Assembly: GCF_012034175.1 (NCBI RefSeq)
Contig: NZ_JAATEJ010000005.1
Coordinates: 186,001-250,000 of the forward strand
Direction: 5' to 3'
DNA length: 64,000 bases
Source of the DNA: Actinacidiphila epipremni
GTDB lineage: Bacteria > Actinomycetota > Actinomycetes > Streptomycetales > Streptomycetaceae
The notes beneath the pieces were generated by a model. It was not told where the DNA came from. It saw only the letters and a list, made by a program, of their open reading frames with translations, and did not search any database. Shown piece by piece: positions 34,662 to 43,051 of this stretch. Position 1 is the stretch's first letter; each line of letters starts with the position of its first letter. Made by a program: the position numbers and the translations under genes.

Positions 34662-35519
34662 TCAGCCGCTCAGTTCGCCGGTCAGCGGGACCGCGCGGGA
34701 GATGTAGAGGGTGCCGGCGGTGACGAGGGCGACGCCGGCCAGCTCCGGCAGGATCCACCAGCCGGTGCGGATGTGCTCGGCGTAGACGAGGATGCCCAGC
34801 AGCAGGCTGACGGTGGCGTCGCCGAGGGTCAGCGCGGGCTGGGAGGCGGCGATGGAGCCGGCCTGGAGCGCGTTCTCCAGCAGGAAGACCGCCGTGATGC
34901 CGCACACCGCGAAGCCGTACGTCTGCCAGGCCGTCAGGAAGGCGGTGAAGCCGTCGTCGGAGAAGGTGTTGGCGGCGGACTTCATCAGCGCGGCCGTCAG
35001 CGCGTTGCCGACCGCCGCGGCGGTGCCGAGCAGCGCGGCCCGGCCGGGACCTGAGCGGCGGTGCCGGGCGGTGGCCACGGTGCAGGCGATGGCGCCGACG
35101 CACAGCGCCAGGGCCGGGATCCAGCGGGCCATCGGCGCCTGCGGCCGGCCGCCGCCCGGTGCGGCGGCGGCGAGTGCCAGGCCCAGGCCCAGGACCATGC
35201 AGCCGACCGCGACCCAGCCCGAGGGCGGCAGGTTGCGGTGCAGCACGGGCAGCGCGATCAGCAGCGCGAAGGGCAGTTCGAGGACGAAGACCGGCTGGGC
35301 GAGCGTGAGCGGTCCGGTGACCAGGGCGAGCGCCTGGAAGAGCGCCGCGCCGATGACCCCGCAGATGCCCAGCAGCCACACCGGCTGGCGGACCAGGTCC
35401 ACCATGAGCCGCGGCTTGAGCGCGTCCTTGGCCGGTACGGCGAGCGCGGCCTTGCGCTGCAGCACCGTCCCGGTGGCGTTGCTGGCCGCCCCGAGGAGCG
35501 CGAAGAGCACGCAGAGCAC
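34662..35519 (-). CDS. DMT-family membrane transporter (EamA-like)
   Basis: 285-residue protein with about nine to ten hydrophobic helices in two halves (MLCVLFALLGAASNATGTVL; TLAQPVFVLELPFALLIALP; ALTLGDATVSLLLGILVYAE), as in the drug/metabolite transporter superfamily. Substrate unknown. The best start is a GTG with GGAGG about 15 bases upstream; an overlapping ATG upstream is out of frame. Confidence 0.75.
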   Translation of the reverse strand: MLCVLFALLGAASNATGTVLQRKAALAVPAKDALKPRLMVDLVRQPVWLLGICGVIGAALFQALALVTGPLTLAQPVFVLELPFALLIALPVLHRNLPPSGWVAVGCMVLGLGLALAAAAPGGGRPQAPMARWIPALALCVGAIACTVATARHRRSGPGRAALLGTAAAVGNALTAALMKSAANTFSDDGFTAFLTAWQTYGFAVCGITAVFLLENALQAGSIAASQPALTLGDATVSLLLGILVYAEHIRTGWWILPELAGVALVTAGTLYISRAVPLTGELSG

Positions 35520-35710
35520 CAGCAGGGTGGGCCTCCGGAGGCGTCATGGCCCGGCGCGGGGCCGCCGCCCGGGCGTGGCGGCGGCCCGCGGCGCGGACGT
35601 CCTTGCGCCCCAGCATCGCGGGCGGCGGCGCCCCCGGCGCCCACCGGCCGCGCCGACCGGCCCGCCTTCACCCGTTCGCCGCACCGCCGGGCCGCGGACC
35701 GCGGGCGCCG

Positions 35711-35799
35711 GGCGAAAGCGTCGGGCGAAGGCGTCAGGCAAAGGCGTCAGGCGAAAGCGTCGCGCCGTGCGTCAGGCGGAGGCGTCAGGCGAAGGCGTC
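35711..35799. repeat. 13-bp minisatellite overlapping the SDR stop codon
   Basis: About seven units of a 13-bp sequence near GGCGAAGGCGTCA begin at 35711, 35724, 35737, 35750, one diverged unit, then 35775 and 35788. The last two cover the stop and final codons of the minus-strand SDR gene, whose ending (VDAFA-stop) is written in the repeat unit. Confidence 0.8.
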
Positions 35800-36744
35800 G
35801 ACGCCGGTCAGCTCGGCCGACAGGGCCCACAGGCGGGCGGCCTGCTCGGGGTCGATCGCGTAGTCGCGCACCCCGGTGCGCGGGCCGCCGGGCTGCGCGG
35901 GCTCGGCGATGTCGCAGTCCTCCAGGTAGACGCCGCCCAGGCCGTCCAGCGACGGCGAGGTCGCCGCCCACACCTGGGTGGCCGCGCCCTCCTGGGTGGA
36001 CTTGAAGCCGGACGGGTTCAGCAGGTTGCCGTCCTCGTCGATCCAGCCGCGCTCGACCATCTCCTGCTTGGAAAGGTGCCGCTGGAGCGGGGTGAGGATG
36101 CCGCCCGGGTGCAGCGCGAAGGCCCGCACCCCGCGGTCGCGGGCGAGCGCGTCGAGCTGCACGGCGAACAGCACGTTCGCGGTCTTGGCCTGCCCGTAGG
36201 CCTGCCACTTGTCGTAGCCCTGCGCGAACCACAGGTCGTCCCAGCGGATCGGCGAATTGTGGTGGCCGCCGGAGGAGACCGCCACGACCCGGCCGCCGCC
36301 CCGCTCGATCGCCGGCCACAGCCGGTTGACCAGCGCGAAGTGGCCGAGGTGGTTGGTGGCGAACTGCAGCTCCCAGCCCGGTCCCACCCGGGTCTCGGGC
36401 GCGGCCATGACGGCGGCGCTGTCGATGACGATGTCGATGTCCCGCCCGGTGGCCAGGAAGCGCTCGGCGAACGCGGCGACGCTGTCGAGGTCGGCCAGGT
36501 CCAGCTCGTCGACCTCGGTGTTGCCGATGCCGGCCAGCGCCTCCCGGGCGGTGTCCGGGCGGCGGGCCGGCACCACCACATGGGCGCCGGCGCGGGCCAG
36601 CGACCGGGTGGTCTCCAGGCCGATCCCGGAGTAGCCGCCGGTGACCAGGGCGAGCTTGCCCGTCAGGTCGATCCCGGCCAGGACCTCGTCGGCCGTGCTG
36701 TGGGCGCCGAAGCCCGAACCGATCGGTTTCTGCGGTGTAGTCAT
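35785..36744 (-). CDS. Short-chain dehydrogenase/reductase (SDR)
   Basis: 319-residue NAD(P)-dependent oxidoreductase. The cofactor motif TGGYSGIG is near residues 35-42, DSAAVMAAPE replaces the usual NNAG, and the catalytic Ser and YGQAK (YxxxK) are present. It resembles the retinol-dehydrogenase/protochlorophyllide-reductase-like SDR group (WELQFATNHLGHFALVNRLW). The substrate is unknown. It is preceded by a MerR-type promoter placed so that transcription starts at the ATG itself. Its 3' end lies in a minisatellite. Confidence 0.87.
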   Translation of the reverse strand: MTTPQKPIGSGFGAHSTADEVLAGIDLTGKLALVTGGYSGIGLETTRSLARAGAHVVVPARRPDTAREALAGIGNTEVDELDLADLDSVAAFAERFLATGRDIDIVIDSAAVMAAPETRVGPGWELQFATNHLGHFALVNRLWPAIERGGGRVVAVSSGGHHNSPIRWDDLWFAQGYDKWQAYGQAKTANVLFAVQLDALARDRGVRAFALHPGGILTPLQRHLSKQEMVERGWIDEDGNLLNPSGFKSTQEGAATQVWAATSPSLDGLGGVYLEDCDIAEPAQPGGPRTGVRDYAIDPEQAARLWALSAELTGVDAFA

Positions 36745-36750
36745 GAGCCG

Positions 36751-36781
36751 AGGCTAGGAGTTGGAGTGCTCTCCAGCGCAA
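36751..36781 (-). promoter_or_regulatory. MerR-type promoter of the SDR gene, leaderless
   Basis: On the minus strand, TTGCGC (36781-36776) and TAGCCT (36756-36751) are separated by 19 bases, the over-long spacer characteristic of MerR-activated promoters. The spacer contains the perfect dyad TGGAG-N4-CTCCA (36762-36775). The A of the SDR ATG is 7 bases after the -10, so the mRNA is predicted to start at the start codon. No merR gene is present in the window. Confidence 0.75.
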
Positions 36782-36882
36782 GCCCGCAGCCGCGCCATGC
36801 GGGCTCCGCAGCAGGCCACTAGGCTGAACGGCGGACCCGCGTGCAGCGAAAAGCGCAGGCCGCGCGGATTGGGGAGACGGGG

Positions 36883-38565
36883 ATGCCCATGACGACACCG
36901 GACAGCACACACCGAGCCGTACTCCTGACGGTCGACGACGACCCGGGGGTCTCCCGAGCCGTCGCACGCGACCTGCGGCGGCGGTACGGCGAGCGCTACC
37001 GGGTGGTACGGGCCGAGTCCGGGGAGTCCGGGCTGGACGCGCTGCGGCAGATGAAGCTGCGCGGCGACCTGGTCGCGGTGGTGCTCGCCGACTACCGGAT
37101 GCCGCAGATGAACGGCATCGAGTTCCTCGAGCAGGCCATGGACGTCTACCCCGGCGCGCGGCGGATCCTGCTGACCGCGTACGCCGACACCGGCGCGGCG
37201 ATCGACGCGATCAACGTGGTGGACCTCGACCACTACCTGCTCAAGCCGTGGGACCCGCCGGAGGAGAAGCTCTACCCGGTCGTCGACGACCTGCTGGAGA
37301 GCTGGCTGTCCTCCGACCACCGCCCGGTGCCGGAGACCAAGGTCGTCGGGCACCGCTGGTCGGCGCGCTCCTCCGGGGTGCGGGAGTTCCTGGCCCGCAA
37401 CCAGATCCCGTACCGCTGGTATCTGTCCGACCAGGCCGAGGGCCGGCGGCTGCTGGACGCGGCCGGGCACGACGGGCTGCGGCTGCCGCTGGTGATCGCG
37501 CCGGGCGGCGAGGTGCTCGTCGAGCCGTCGGACCAGGACCTGGCCGCGCAGGTCGGGCTCGCCACGACACCCGCCGAGGAGTTCTACGACCTGGTGGTGA
37601 TCGGCGCCGGGCCCGCCGGCCTGGGCGCGGCCGTCTACGGCGCCTCCGAGGGCCTGAACACGGTGCTGGTGGAGCGCACCGCGACCGGCGGGCAGGCCGG
37701 GCAGAGCGCCAGGATCGAGAACTACCTCGGCTTCCCCGACGGCGTCTCCGGCGCCCAGCTCACCGACCGGGCCCGCCGCCAGGCGTCCCGCTTCGGCGCC
37801 GAACTGCTCACCGCGTGCGAGGTCACGGCACTGGAGGTCAACGGCCCGACCCGTACCGTGCGCTTCGCCGACGGCACGGCGGTCTCCGCGCAGAGCGTCA
37901 TCCTCACCACCGGGGTGGCCTACCGGATGCTGGACGTGCCGGGCATCGCCGAGCTGACCGGCCGGGGCGTCTACTACGGCTCGGCGCTGACCGAGGCGGC
38001 CGGCTGCCTGGACCAGGACATCTACATCGTCGGCGGCGCGAACTCGGCCGGGCAGGCCGCGGTGTACCTCTCGCGCGGCGCGAAGTCGGTGACGCTGCTG
38101 GTGCGCGGCCAGTCGCTGGAGGCGTCGATGTCGCACTACCTGATCCAGCAGATCGCCGCGATCCCCACCATCACGGTGCGGACCGGCACCGTGGTGGAAG
38201 CCGCGCACGGCGAGGACCACCTGGAGGCGCTGACGCTGCGCGACACCGCGACCGGCGGGACGGACATGGTCGACGCGCAGCGGTTGTTCGTCTTCATCGG
38301 GGCCGCGCCGCGCACCGACTGGCTGGAGGGCGTGGTCCGCCGGGACGCGCACGGCTTCGTCGTCACCGGGCCGGACCTCGCGGCGGACGGGGAGCGCCCG
38401 GCCGGCTGGGAGCCGGACCGGCCCCCGTACCACCTGGAGACCAGCGTGCCCGGGGTCTTCGCGGCCGGCGACGTCAGGTCGGAGTCGGCCAAGCGCGTCG
38501 CGTCCGCGGTCGGCGAGGGCGCGATGGCCGTCATGCTCGTACACCGCTACCTGGAGGGGCTGTGA
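36883..38565 (+). CDS. Receiver / glutaredoxin-like / thioredoxin-reductase-like fusion protein
   Basis: 560-residue cytosolic fusion. Residues 1-140 are a response-regulator receiver with acidic pocket DDD (18-20), phosphoacceptor D70 (ADYRMP) and K121 (LLKPWD). Residues ~150-225 look like a thioredoxin/glutaredoxin fold (SSGVREFLARNQIPYRWYL, LRLPLVI with the cis-Pro) that lacks the CxxC. The rest is a thioredoxin-reductase-like flavoprotein with FAD motif GAGPAG (241-246) and NADPH motif VGGANSAGQAA. The redox CxxC expected before the NADPH motif is replaced by YYGSALTEAAGC. It may be a phosphorylation-controlled flavin oxidoreductase or redox sensor. The ATG after GGGGAG was chosen over a GTG 14 codons earlier. 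Coupled by GTGA to the kinase. Confidence 0.88.
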   Translation: MPMTTPDSTHRAVLLTVDDDPGVSRAVARDLRRRYGERYRVVRAESGESGLDALRQMKLRGDLVAVVLADYRMPQMNGIEFLEQAMDVYPGARRILLTAYADTGAAIDAINVVDLDHYLLKPWDPPEEKLYPVVDDLLESWLSSDHRPVPETKVVGHRWSARSSGVREFLARNQIPYRWYLSDQAEGRRLLDAAGHDGLRLPLVIAPGGEVLVEPSDQDLAAQVGLATTPAEEFYDLVVIGAGPAGLGAAVYGASEGLNTVLVERTATGGQAGQSARIENYLGFPDGVSGAQLTDRARRQASRFGAELLTACEVTALEVNGPTRTVRFADGTAVSAQSVILTTGVAYRMLDVPGIAELTGRGVYYGSALTEAAGCLDQDIYIVGGANSAGQAAVYLSRGAKSVTLLVRGQSLEASMSHYLIQQIAAIPTITVRTGTVVEAAHGEDHLEALTLRDTATGGTDMVDAQRLFVFIGAAPRTDWLEGVVRRDAHGFVVTGPDLAADGERPAGWEPDRPPYHLETSVPGVFAAGDVRSESAKRVASAVGEGAMAVMLVHRYLEGL

Positions 38566-40007
38566 CCTCGACGCTGCCGTGCGACCCGGAGGAACTGCGG
38601 TCGCTCTTCCTGTTCGAGCACCTGGCGCCCGACCAGCTGGACCGGCTGTGCGCCGCCGGCCGTATCGAGACGGTCCCGCCGGGCCCGGTGTACGCCGAGG
38701 GCGACCCGGCGACGTGCTTCTACGTGCTGCTCGACGGCACCGTGGTGACCTCGCGGCGGGTCGGCAACGACGACGTCGAGGTCAACCGCACCTCGATGCG
38801 GGGCGTGTACGCCGGCGCCTTCCAGGCGTATCTGGGCGACCAGGTGCCGCAGCTGTACGTCAACTCGATGCGGGTCACCGAGACCTCGCGCTTCTTCGTG
38901 CTGTCCGCGGAGGAGTTCGCGCAGATCATGCGGGACTGGTTCCCGATGGCGGTGCACCTGCTGGAGGGGCTGTTCTTCGGCAACCAGACCTTCCAGCAGG
39001 TCGTCAGCCAGCGTGAGCGGCTGCTCGCGCTGGGCTCGCTGTCGGCGGGCCTGACGCACGAGCTGAACAACCCGGCCGCCGCGGCGCTGCGCGCCACCTC
39101 CGCGCTGCGCGGCCGGGTCGCGGGGATGCGCAGCAAGCTGAAGGTGCTGGCCGGCGGCCCGTACCGCAAGTCCGACCTGGACACCCTCATCGGGGTGCAG
39201 GAGCGGGCCGTGGAGCGGATCGCGAAGGCCAAGGAGCTCAGCCCGCTGGAGACCGCCGACCAGGAGGACGCGATCGCCGACTGGCTCGACGGGCACGGCA
39301 TCCGCGGCGGCTGGGACCTGGCGCCGGTGTTCGTGCAGGCCGGGCTGGACGAGGAGTGGCTGGAGCAGGTCGCGGCGGCCGTGGACGGCGAGCTGCTGGA
39401 GAGCGCGGTGCGGTGGCTGAACTACACCGTGGAGACCGAGCTGCTGATGAACGAGATCGAGGACTCCACCTCCCGGGTGTCGGCGCTGGTCAACGCCGCC
39501 CGGCAGTATTCGCAGCTGGACCGGGCGCCCTTCCAGGTCGTCGACATCCACGAGCTGCTGGAGAGCACCCTGCAGATGCTCACCGGCAAGATCGGCTCCG
39601 GGGTGCGGGTGGTCCGCGAGTTCGACCACGACCTGCCGCGCGTCCCGGCGTACCCGGGCGAGCTGAACCAGGTGTGGACCAACCTGATCGACAACGCGGT
39701 CGACGCGATGGACGGCTCCGGCACCCTCACCGTGCGCACCTCGCGGGACCACGGCAGGCTGGTGGTGGACTTCCTGGACACCGGTCCCGGGGTCCCGGCC
39801 GAGATCCGGCAGCGGATCTTCGAGCCGTTCTTCACGACCAAGCCGGTGGGCCGGGGCACGGGCCTCGGGCTGGACATCTCCTGGCGGATCGTGGTCAACA
39901 AGCACCACGGCGACCTGGAGGTCGACTCCGAGCCCGGCAGCACCCGCTTCCGGGTCAGGCTGCCGCTCACCGCCCCCGCACCGGAAACCGAGGAGGCCGC
40001 GTCATGA
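38562..40007 (+). CDS. Soluble histidine kinase with cyclic-nucleotide-binding-like domain
   Basis: 481-residue protein without membrane helices. The N-terminal ~140 residues form a cNMP-binding/CRP-like domain (LFEHLAPDQLDRLCAAGRIE, VYAEGDPATCFYVLLDGTVV), followed by a dimerisation region with phospho-acceptor H166 in GLTHELNNP, then an HATPase domain (N box NLIDNAVDAM, G1 DTGPGV, F box FEPFFTTK, G2 GTGLGL). It overlaps the fused receiver gene, which is its obvious phosphorylation partner, and the zinc-finger gene. The input may be a nucleotide or the redox state of the partner; that is inference. Confidence 0.88.
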   Translation: MTSTLPCDPEELRSLFLFEHLAPDQLDRLCAAGRIETVPPGPVYAEGDPATCFYVLLDGTVVTSRRVGNDDVEVNRTSMRGVYAGAFQAYLGDQVPQLYVNSMRVTETSRFFVLSAEEFAQIMRDWFPMAVHLLEGLFFGNQTFQQVVSQRERLLALGSLSAGLTHELNNPAAAALRATSALRGRVAGMRSKLKVLAGGPYRKSDLDTLIGVQERAVERIAKAKELSPLETADQEDAIADWLDGHGIRGGWDLAPVFVQAGLDEEWLEQVAAAVDGELLESAVRWLNYTVETELLMNEIEDSTSRVSALVNAARQYSQLDRAPFQVVDIHELLESTLQMLTGKIGSGVRVVREFDHDLPRVPAYPGELNQVWTNLIDNAVDAMDGSGTLTVRTSRDHGRLVVDFLDTGPGVPAEIRQRIFEPFFTTKPVGRGTGLGLDISWRIVVNKHHGDLEVDSEPGSTRFRVRLPLTAPAPETEEAAS

Positions 40008-40360
40008 GCACCGCATCCACCCCCGGGATCGACCCGTCGGTCCCGCCCAGCGGCGACGGCTGCGCCGAGTGCGAGAGCGCCGGCGGCTGGTGGCTGCATC
40101 TGCGCAGGTGTACCGCCTGCGGGCATGTCGGCTGCTGCGACAGCTCCCCCTCGCAGCACGCCGGCGCGCACGCCAGGGCGACCGGGCACGACGTGATCAG
40201 GTCGTACGAGCCCGGCGAGAGCTGGTTCTGGAACTACCGCACCGAGAGCTATGTCGAGGACGGCCCGGATCTCACGCCGCCGCTCCACCACCCCACCGAC
40301 CAGCCGACCCCCGGACCCGCCGGCCGGGTGCCCGAGGGCTGGCGGTCGCAGCTGCACTGA
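40004..40360 (+). CDS. UBP-type zinc-finger protein
   Basis: 118-residue protein made almost wholly of a ZnF-UBP domain: GCAECESAGGWWLHLRRCTACGHVGCC, then HAGAHARATGHDVIRSYEPG and a Trp/Tyr-rich segment (SWFWNYRTESYV). In eukaryotes this fold binds the C-terminal Gly-Gly of ubiquitin; bacteria such as this have no canonical ubiquitin, so the target is unknown. The ATGA overlap with the kinase gene puts it in the same operon and suggests it serves the signalling pair, perhaps by recognising a free protein C-terminus. Confidence 0.83.
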   Translation: MSTASTPGIDPSVPPSGDGCAECESAGGWWLHLRRCTACGHVGCCDSSPSQHAGAHARATGHDVIRSYEPGESWFWNYRTESYVEDGPDLTPPLHHPTDQPTPGPAGRVPEGWRSQLH

Positions 40361-40411
40361 CGTGCCTGGACCCCCTGGAGCGCACCGGATGACGTCCGTG
40401 GAGCCCGCCGC

Positions 40412-41071
40412 ATGACCACCGCCCGAGATCTGCTGTTCGTGGCCATGGACATGCCGTCGGTACGGCCGGTGGAGCGCGGCGACCTGTCGCTGGCGCTCGC
40501 CGGGGCCGAGCTGATCGACCTGCTCGGCCTCGGCGCGGCGGCGCTGGACGGCGAGCACGTGCTGCCCGGCGGCGTGCCGTACGGCGGCGACGACCCGCTG
40601 CTCGGGCAGGCGGCGAAGGCGCTGCGGGGCGCCGGGGGCGGTTCGGACAGCCCGGACGCGCAGGCTGCCGGGGCTGCGGGGGCGGCCGGGGAGACGGTGG
40701 AGGACTGGCTGTGGCGCCGCGGGCGCGGGCTGCCGGAGGTGTACCTGGACGCCCTGGAGGTGGCCGGGCTGCTCAGCCGGGAGCGCCGGCGGCGCTTCCT
40801 GCTGCTGAGCTCCAGCCGGGTGGTGCTGGCGGAGTCCGCCGGGCGGCGGCGCGCCGCGCACCGGTGGGCCGCCGACGAGCCGACGCTGCTCGCGCTCGCC
40901 GCCGCCATCGGCATCTCCGGCCCGCCACCGGTGCCCGAGCCCCCGCCGGGACCGCCGGCCGCGGTCGTCACCGCGCTGGACCACGCACTCGCCGAACTGG
41001 CCCAGGAGCGCACCCGGCGCTCACGGCGGCTGGACGAGGCGACGCAGACGTACGTCCGGCGGGGGTACTGA
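40412..41071 (+). CDS. GPP34/GOLPH3-family phosphoprotein
   Basis: 219-residue protein of the GPP34 family: TTARDLLFVAMDM, SLALAGAELIDLLGLGA, EDWLWRRGRGLPEVYLDALEVAGLLSRERRRRFLL. Eukaryotic GOLPH3 binds phosphatidylinositol 4-phosphate; actinobacterial members are numerous and uncharacterised. A Gly/Ala-rich linker and a Pro-rich segment break the domain. It lies 51 bases after the zinc-finger gene and may belong to the same transcript. Confidence 0.78.
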   Translation: MTTARDLLFVAMDMPSVRPVERGDLSLALAGAELIDLLGLGAAALDGEHVLPGGVPYGGDDPLLGQAAKALRGAGGGSDSPDAQAAGAAGAAGETVEDWLWRRGRGLPEVYLDALEVAGLLSRERRRRFLLLSSSRVVLAESAGRRRAAHRWAADEPTLLALAAAIGISGPPPVPEPPPGPPAAVVTALDHALAELAQERTRRSRRLDEATQTYVRRGY

Positions 41072-41203
41072 CCGCCGGGGCCCCGCGGACGGGCTCGCGG
41101 CGGGCGCCGCCAGCGTACCGCCTCGGCCGGGGCGCCCCGGGGCGCCCCGGGCGGATTCACCCAGGGCAGAACGCCGCTGCCTTCCCGTGGGGCCGCGGAT
41201 CCC

Positions 41204-41209
41204 TAGGCT
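41204..41209 (+). promoter_or_regulatory. -10 element giving a leaderless popR-like mRNA
   Basis: TAGGCT ends 6 bases before the GTG start codon, so transcription would begin at or next to that codon. The GGAGG in between touches the GTG and is too close to act as a normal ribosome-binding site. The -35 (TTCCCG, 41182-41187) is weak. Confidence 0.5.
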
Positions 41210-41215
41210 GGGAGG

Positions 41216-41659
41216 GTGAGCACTCATGCGCCGAACGAAGCCCGCGTCATCCCCTTGCGCCCGCACGCCGCGCCGCGCGCCCCGCAGCGGCCGGTGGCCG
41301 CCCCGGCCACCGATCCCGCCCGGGGCCCGGGCCCGCAGGTCCCGGCGCCCAAGGAGCCGCTGTGGCGCGATCTCGTGGGCGGTGTGCTGCGGCGTGAGCG
41401 GCTGGCCCAGGAGCGCACGCTGAAGGATGTCGCGCAGGCGGCCCGGATCTCGGTGCCGTACCTGTCGGAGCTGGAGCGCGGGCGCAAGGAGGCCTCCTCC
41501 GAGGTGCTGGCGGCTGCCGCGCAGGCCCTCGGGCTGGGCCTGGCGGACCTGCTCTCGCTCGGCCGGGACGAGCTGGCCCGGTACGCCGCGACCCGGACGG
41601 GCCGGGGCCGCGGCGCCTCGCCCTCCGCGCACCACGACGGCCTCTGCCTCGTCGCCTGA
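41216..41659 (+). CDS. popR: XRE-family regulator of clp genes (PopR/ClgR-like)
   Basis: 147-residue DNA-binding protein. After a ~50-residue Pro/Ala-rich N-terminus comes a helix-turn-helix (GGVLRRERLAQERTLKDVAQ; ISVPYLSELERGRKEASSEV) very similar to ClgR/PopR. In Streptomyces lividans PopR activates clpP3-clpP4 and is itself degraded by ClpP1/P2 through its C-terminal residues. Here the gene converges on a clpP pair and the protein ends in LVA, resembling an ssrA-like degron. Calling it PopR rather than ClgR rests on this location. The transcript is probably leaderless. Confidence 0.75.
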   Translation: MSTHAPNEARVIPLRPHAAPRAPQRPVAAPATDPARGPGPQVPAPKEPLWRDLVGGVLRRERLAQERTLKDVAQAARISVPYLSELERGRKEASSEVLAAAAQALGLGLADLLSLGRDELARYAATRTGRGRGASPSAHHDGLCLVA

Positions 41660-41679
41660 GCAGGGCGGGCCGCGCCGGC

Positions 41680-41717
41680 GGCCGGTACGTACGGCGGGGA
41701 CCGCCGCCGTACCGGCC
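41680..41717. terminator. Bidirectional terminator between popR-like gene and clpP4
   Basis: The outer stem GGCCGGTACG (41680-41689) pairs with CGTACCGGCC (41708-41717), and the inner stem CGGCGG (41692-41697) pairs with CCGCCG (41701-41706) around a 3-base loop. This long, nearly perfect hairpin sits between the two convergent stop codons. Confidence 0.8.
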
Positions 41718-41747
41718 GTGCGCCCGCGCCCTCGTACGCCGACGGGC

Positions 41748-42350
41748 TCAGGCGAACGCGTGCCGCCGGCTGAGCACCTCGTCGGCGAGGCCGTAGGCGA
41801 CGGCCTCCTCGGCGCTGAGCACTTTGTCCCGGTCCATGTCCGCGCGCAGCTTCGCCACGTCGTGGTGCGTGTGCCGGGACAGCACCTCCTCGACCTGCGC
41901 GCGGATGCGGACCATCTCCTGGGCCGCGAGGTTGAGGTCGGAGACGGTCCCCTGCCGGCCGCCGCTGGCCGGCTGGCCGAGCAGCACCCGCGCGTGCTGG
42001 AGCACGAACCGCCGCCCGGGGTCGCCGCCGGCCAGCAGCACCGCCGCGGTCGAGGCGGCCTGGCCGACGCAGAAGGTGGAGATCGGCGCCTGCACGAACG
42101 TCATCGTGTCGTAGATCGCCATCAGTGAAGTGAACGATCCGCCCGGCGAGTTGAGGTAGATCGAGATCTCCTGCTCCGGGCTCGCCGACTCCAGGTGCAG
42201 CAGCTGCGCGATGACGACGTTGGCGACGCCGTCGTCGATGTCGGTGCCGAGGAAGATGATCCGCTCGTTGAGCAGCCGGCTGAAGACGTCGTAGGTGCGC
42301 TCGCCCTGTGCGGTGCGCTCGATGACGTAGGGAACGGTGTAGGAGCTCAT
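41748..42350 (-). CDS. clpP4: ClpP-family protein (ClpP4-like) lacking the catalytic histidine
   Basis: 200-residue ClpP-fold protein. Nucleophile Ser100 (GQAASTAA) and a C-terminal Asp ([20 protein letters not shown]) are present, but the segment that normally reads HQP reads LLGQPASGG: codon GGC at 41978-41976 makes residue 125 Gly instead of His. Without the triad His it should have little or no peptidase activity on its own and may be a structural or regulatory ring partner, comparable in principle to ClpR proteins. Its ATG lies one base after the clpP3 stop, so the two are co-translated. Confidence 0.85.
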   Translation of the reverse strand: MSSYTVPYVIERTAQGERTYDVFSRLLNERIIFLGTDIDDGVANVVIAQLLHLESASPEQEISIYLNSPGGSFTSLMAIYDTMTFVQAPISTFCVGQAASTAAVLLAGGDPGRRFVLQHARVLLGQPASGGRQGTVSDLNLAAQEMVRIRAQVEEVLSRHTHHDVAKLRADMDRDKVLSAEEAVAYGLADEVLSRRHAFA

Positions 42351-42351
42351 G

Positions 42352-42990
42352 TCACAGTCCCATCCGGCGGCGGGACGCGGCCGGGCGGATGTCGGTGAGC
42401 GACTCCACCACCGCGTCCACGATGCCGTACTCGCGGGCCTGTTCCGCGGTGAACCAGCGGTCCCGGTCGCCGTCGCGGGCGATGGTCTCCTCGCTCTGCC
42501 CGGTGTGCTCGGCGGTGACCCGCTCGATGGTCTTCTTGGTGTGCAGCAGGTTCTCCGCCTGGATCTCGATGTCGGAGGTGGTGCCGCCGATGCCCGCCGA
42601 GGGCTGGTGCATCATGATCCGCGCGTGCGGCAGCGCGAACCGCTTGCCGCGGGCCCCCACGGTGAGCAGGAACTGGCCCATGCTGGCGGCGAACCCCATC
42701 GCGAGCGTCGAGACGTCGTTCGGGATGAGCCGCATGGTGTCGTAGATGGCCAGGCCCGAAGTGACCGAGCCGCCGGGGCTGTTGATGTAGAGGCTGATGT
42801 CGGTGCGCGGGTCCTCCGCCGAGAGGATCAGCAGTTGCGCGCACACCCGGTTGGCCGACACGTCGTCGACCTGGGTGCCGAGCAGGACGATGCGCTGGGC
42901 GAGCAGCTGGGCCGCGAGGTGGTCGTCGAAGCGGCTGGGCGGGGTGTCGCCCTCCTCCGCCCGGGGGGCGAGCATGGTCGGTGCGGTCAT
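42352..42990 (-). CDS. clpP3: ATP-dependent Clp protease proteolytic subunit (ClpP3-like)
   Basis: 212-residue serine peptidase subunit. The triad is complete: Ser in [11 protein letters not shown], His in [10 protein letters not shown], Asp in [33 protein letters not shown] is the oligomerisation/substrate-binding block. The N-terminal 20 residues would be processed or disordered. GAGGAG precedes the ATG. As in other streptomycetes, the pair is probably silent until PopR accumulates when ClpP1/P2 activity falls. Confidence 0.9.
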   Translation of the reverse strand: MTAPTMLAPRAEEGDTPPSRFDDHLAAQLLAQRIVLLGTQVDDVSANRVCAQLLILSAEDPRTDISLYINSPGGSVTSGLAIYDTMRLIPNDVSTLAMGFAASMGQFLLTVGARGKRFALPHARIMMHQPSAGIGGTTSDIEIQAENLLHTKKTIERVTAEHTGQSEETIARDGDRDRWFTAEQAREYGIVDAVVESLTDIRPAASRRRMGL

Positions 42991-43051
42991 CGGGGTCTCC
43001 TCGTCGGGGTGGTGGGGCCGTCGACTCCACTGTGTCCCGCGCCGCAGGCCC

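Noticed and set aside
35711..35799. Repeats considered as a CRISPR array
   Set aside because: Units are 13 bp and directly tandem with no spacers, and no cas genes are present.
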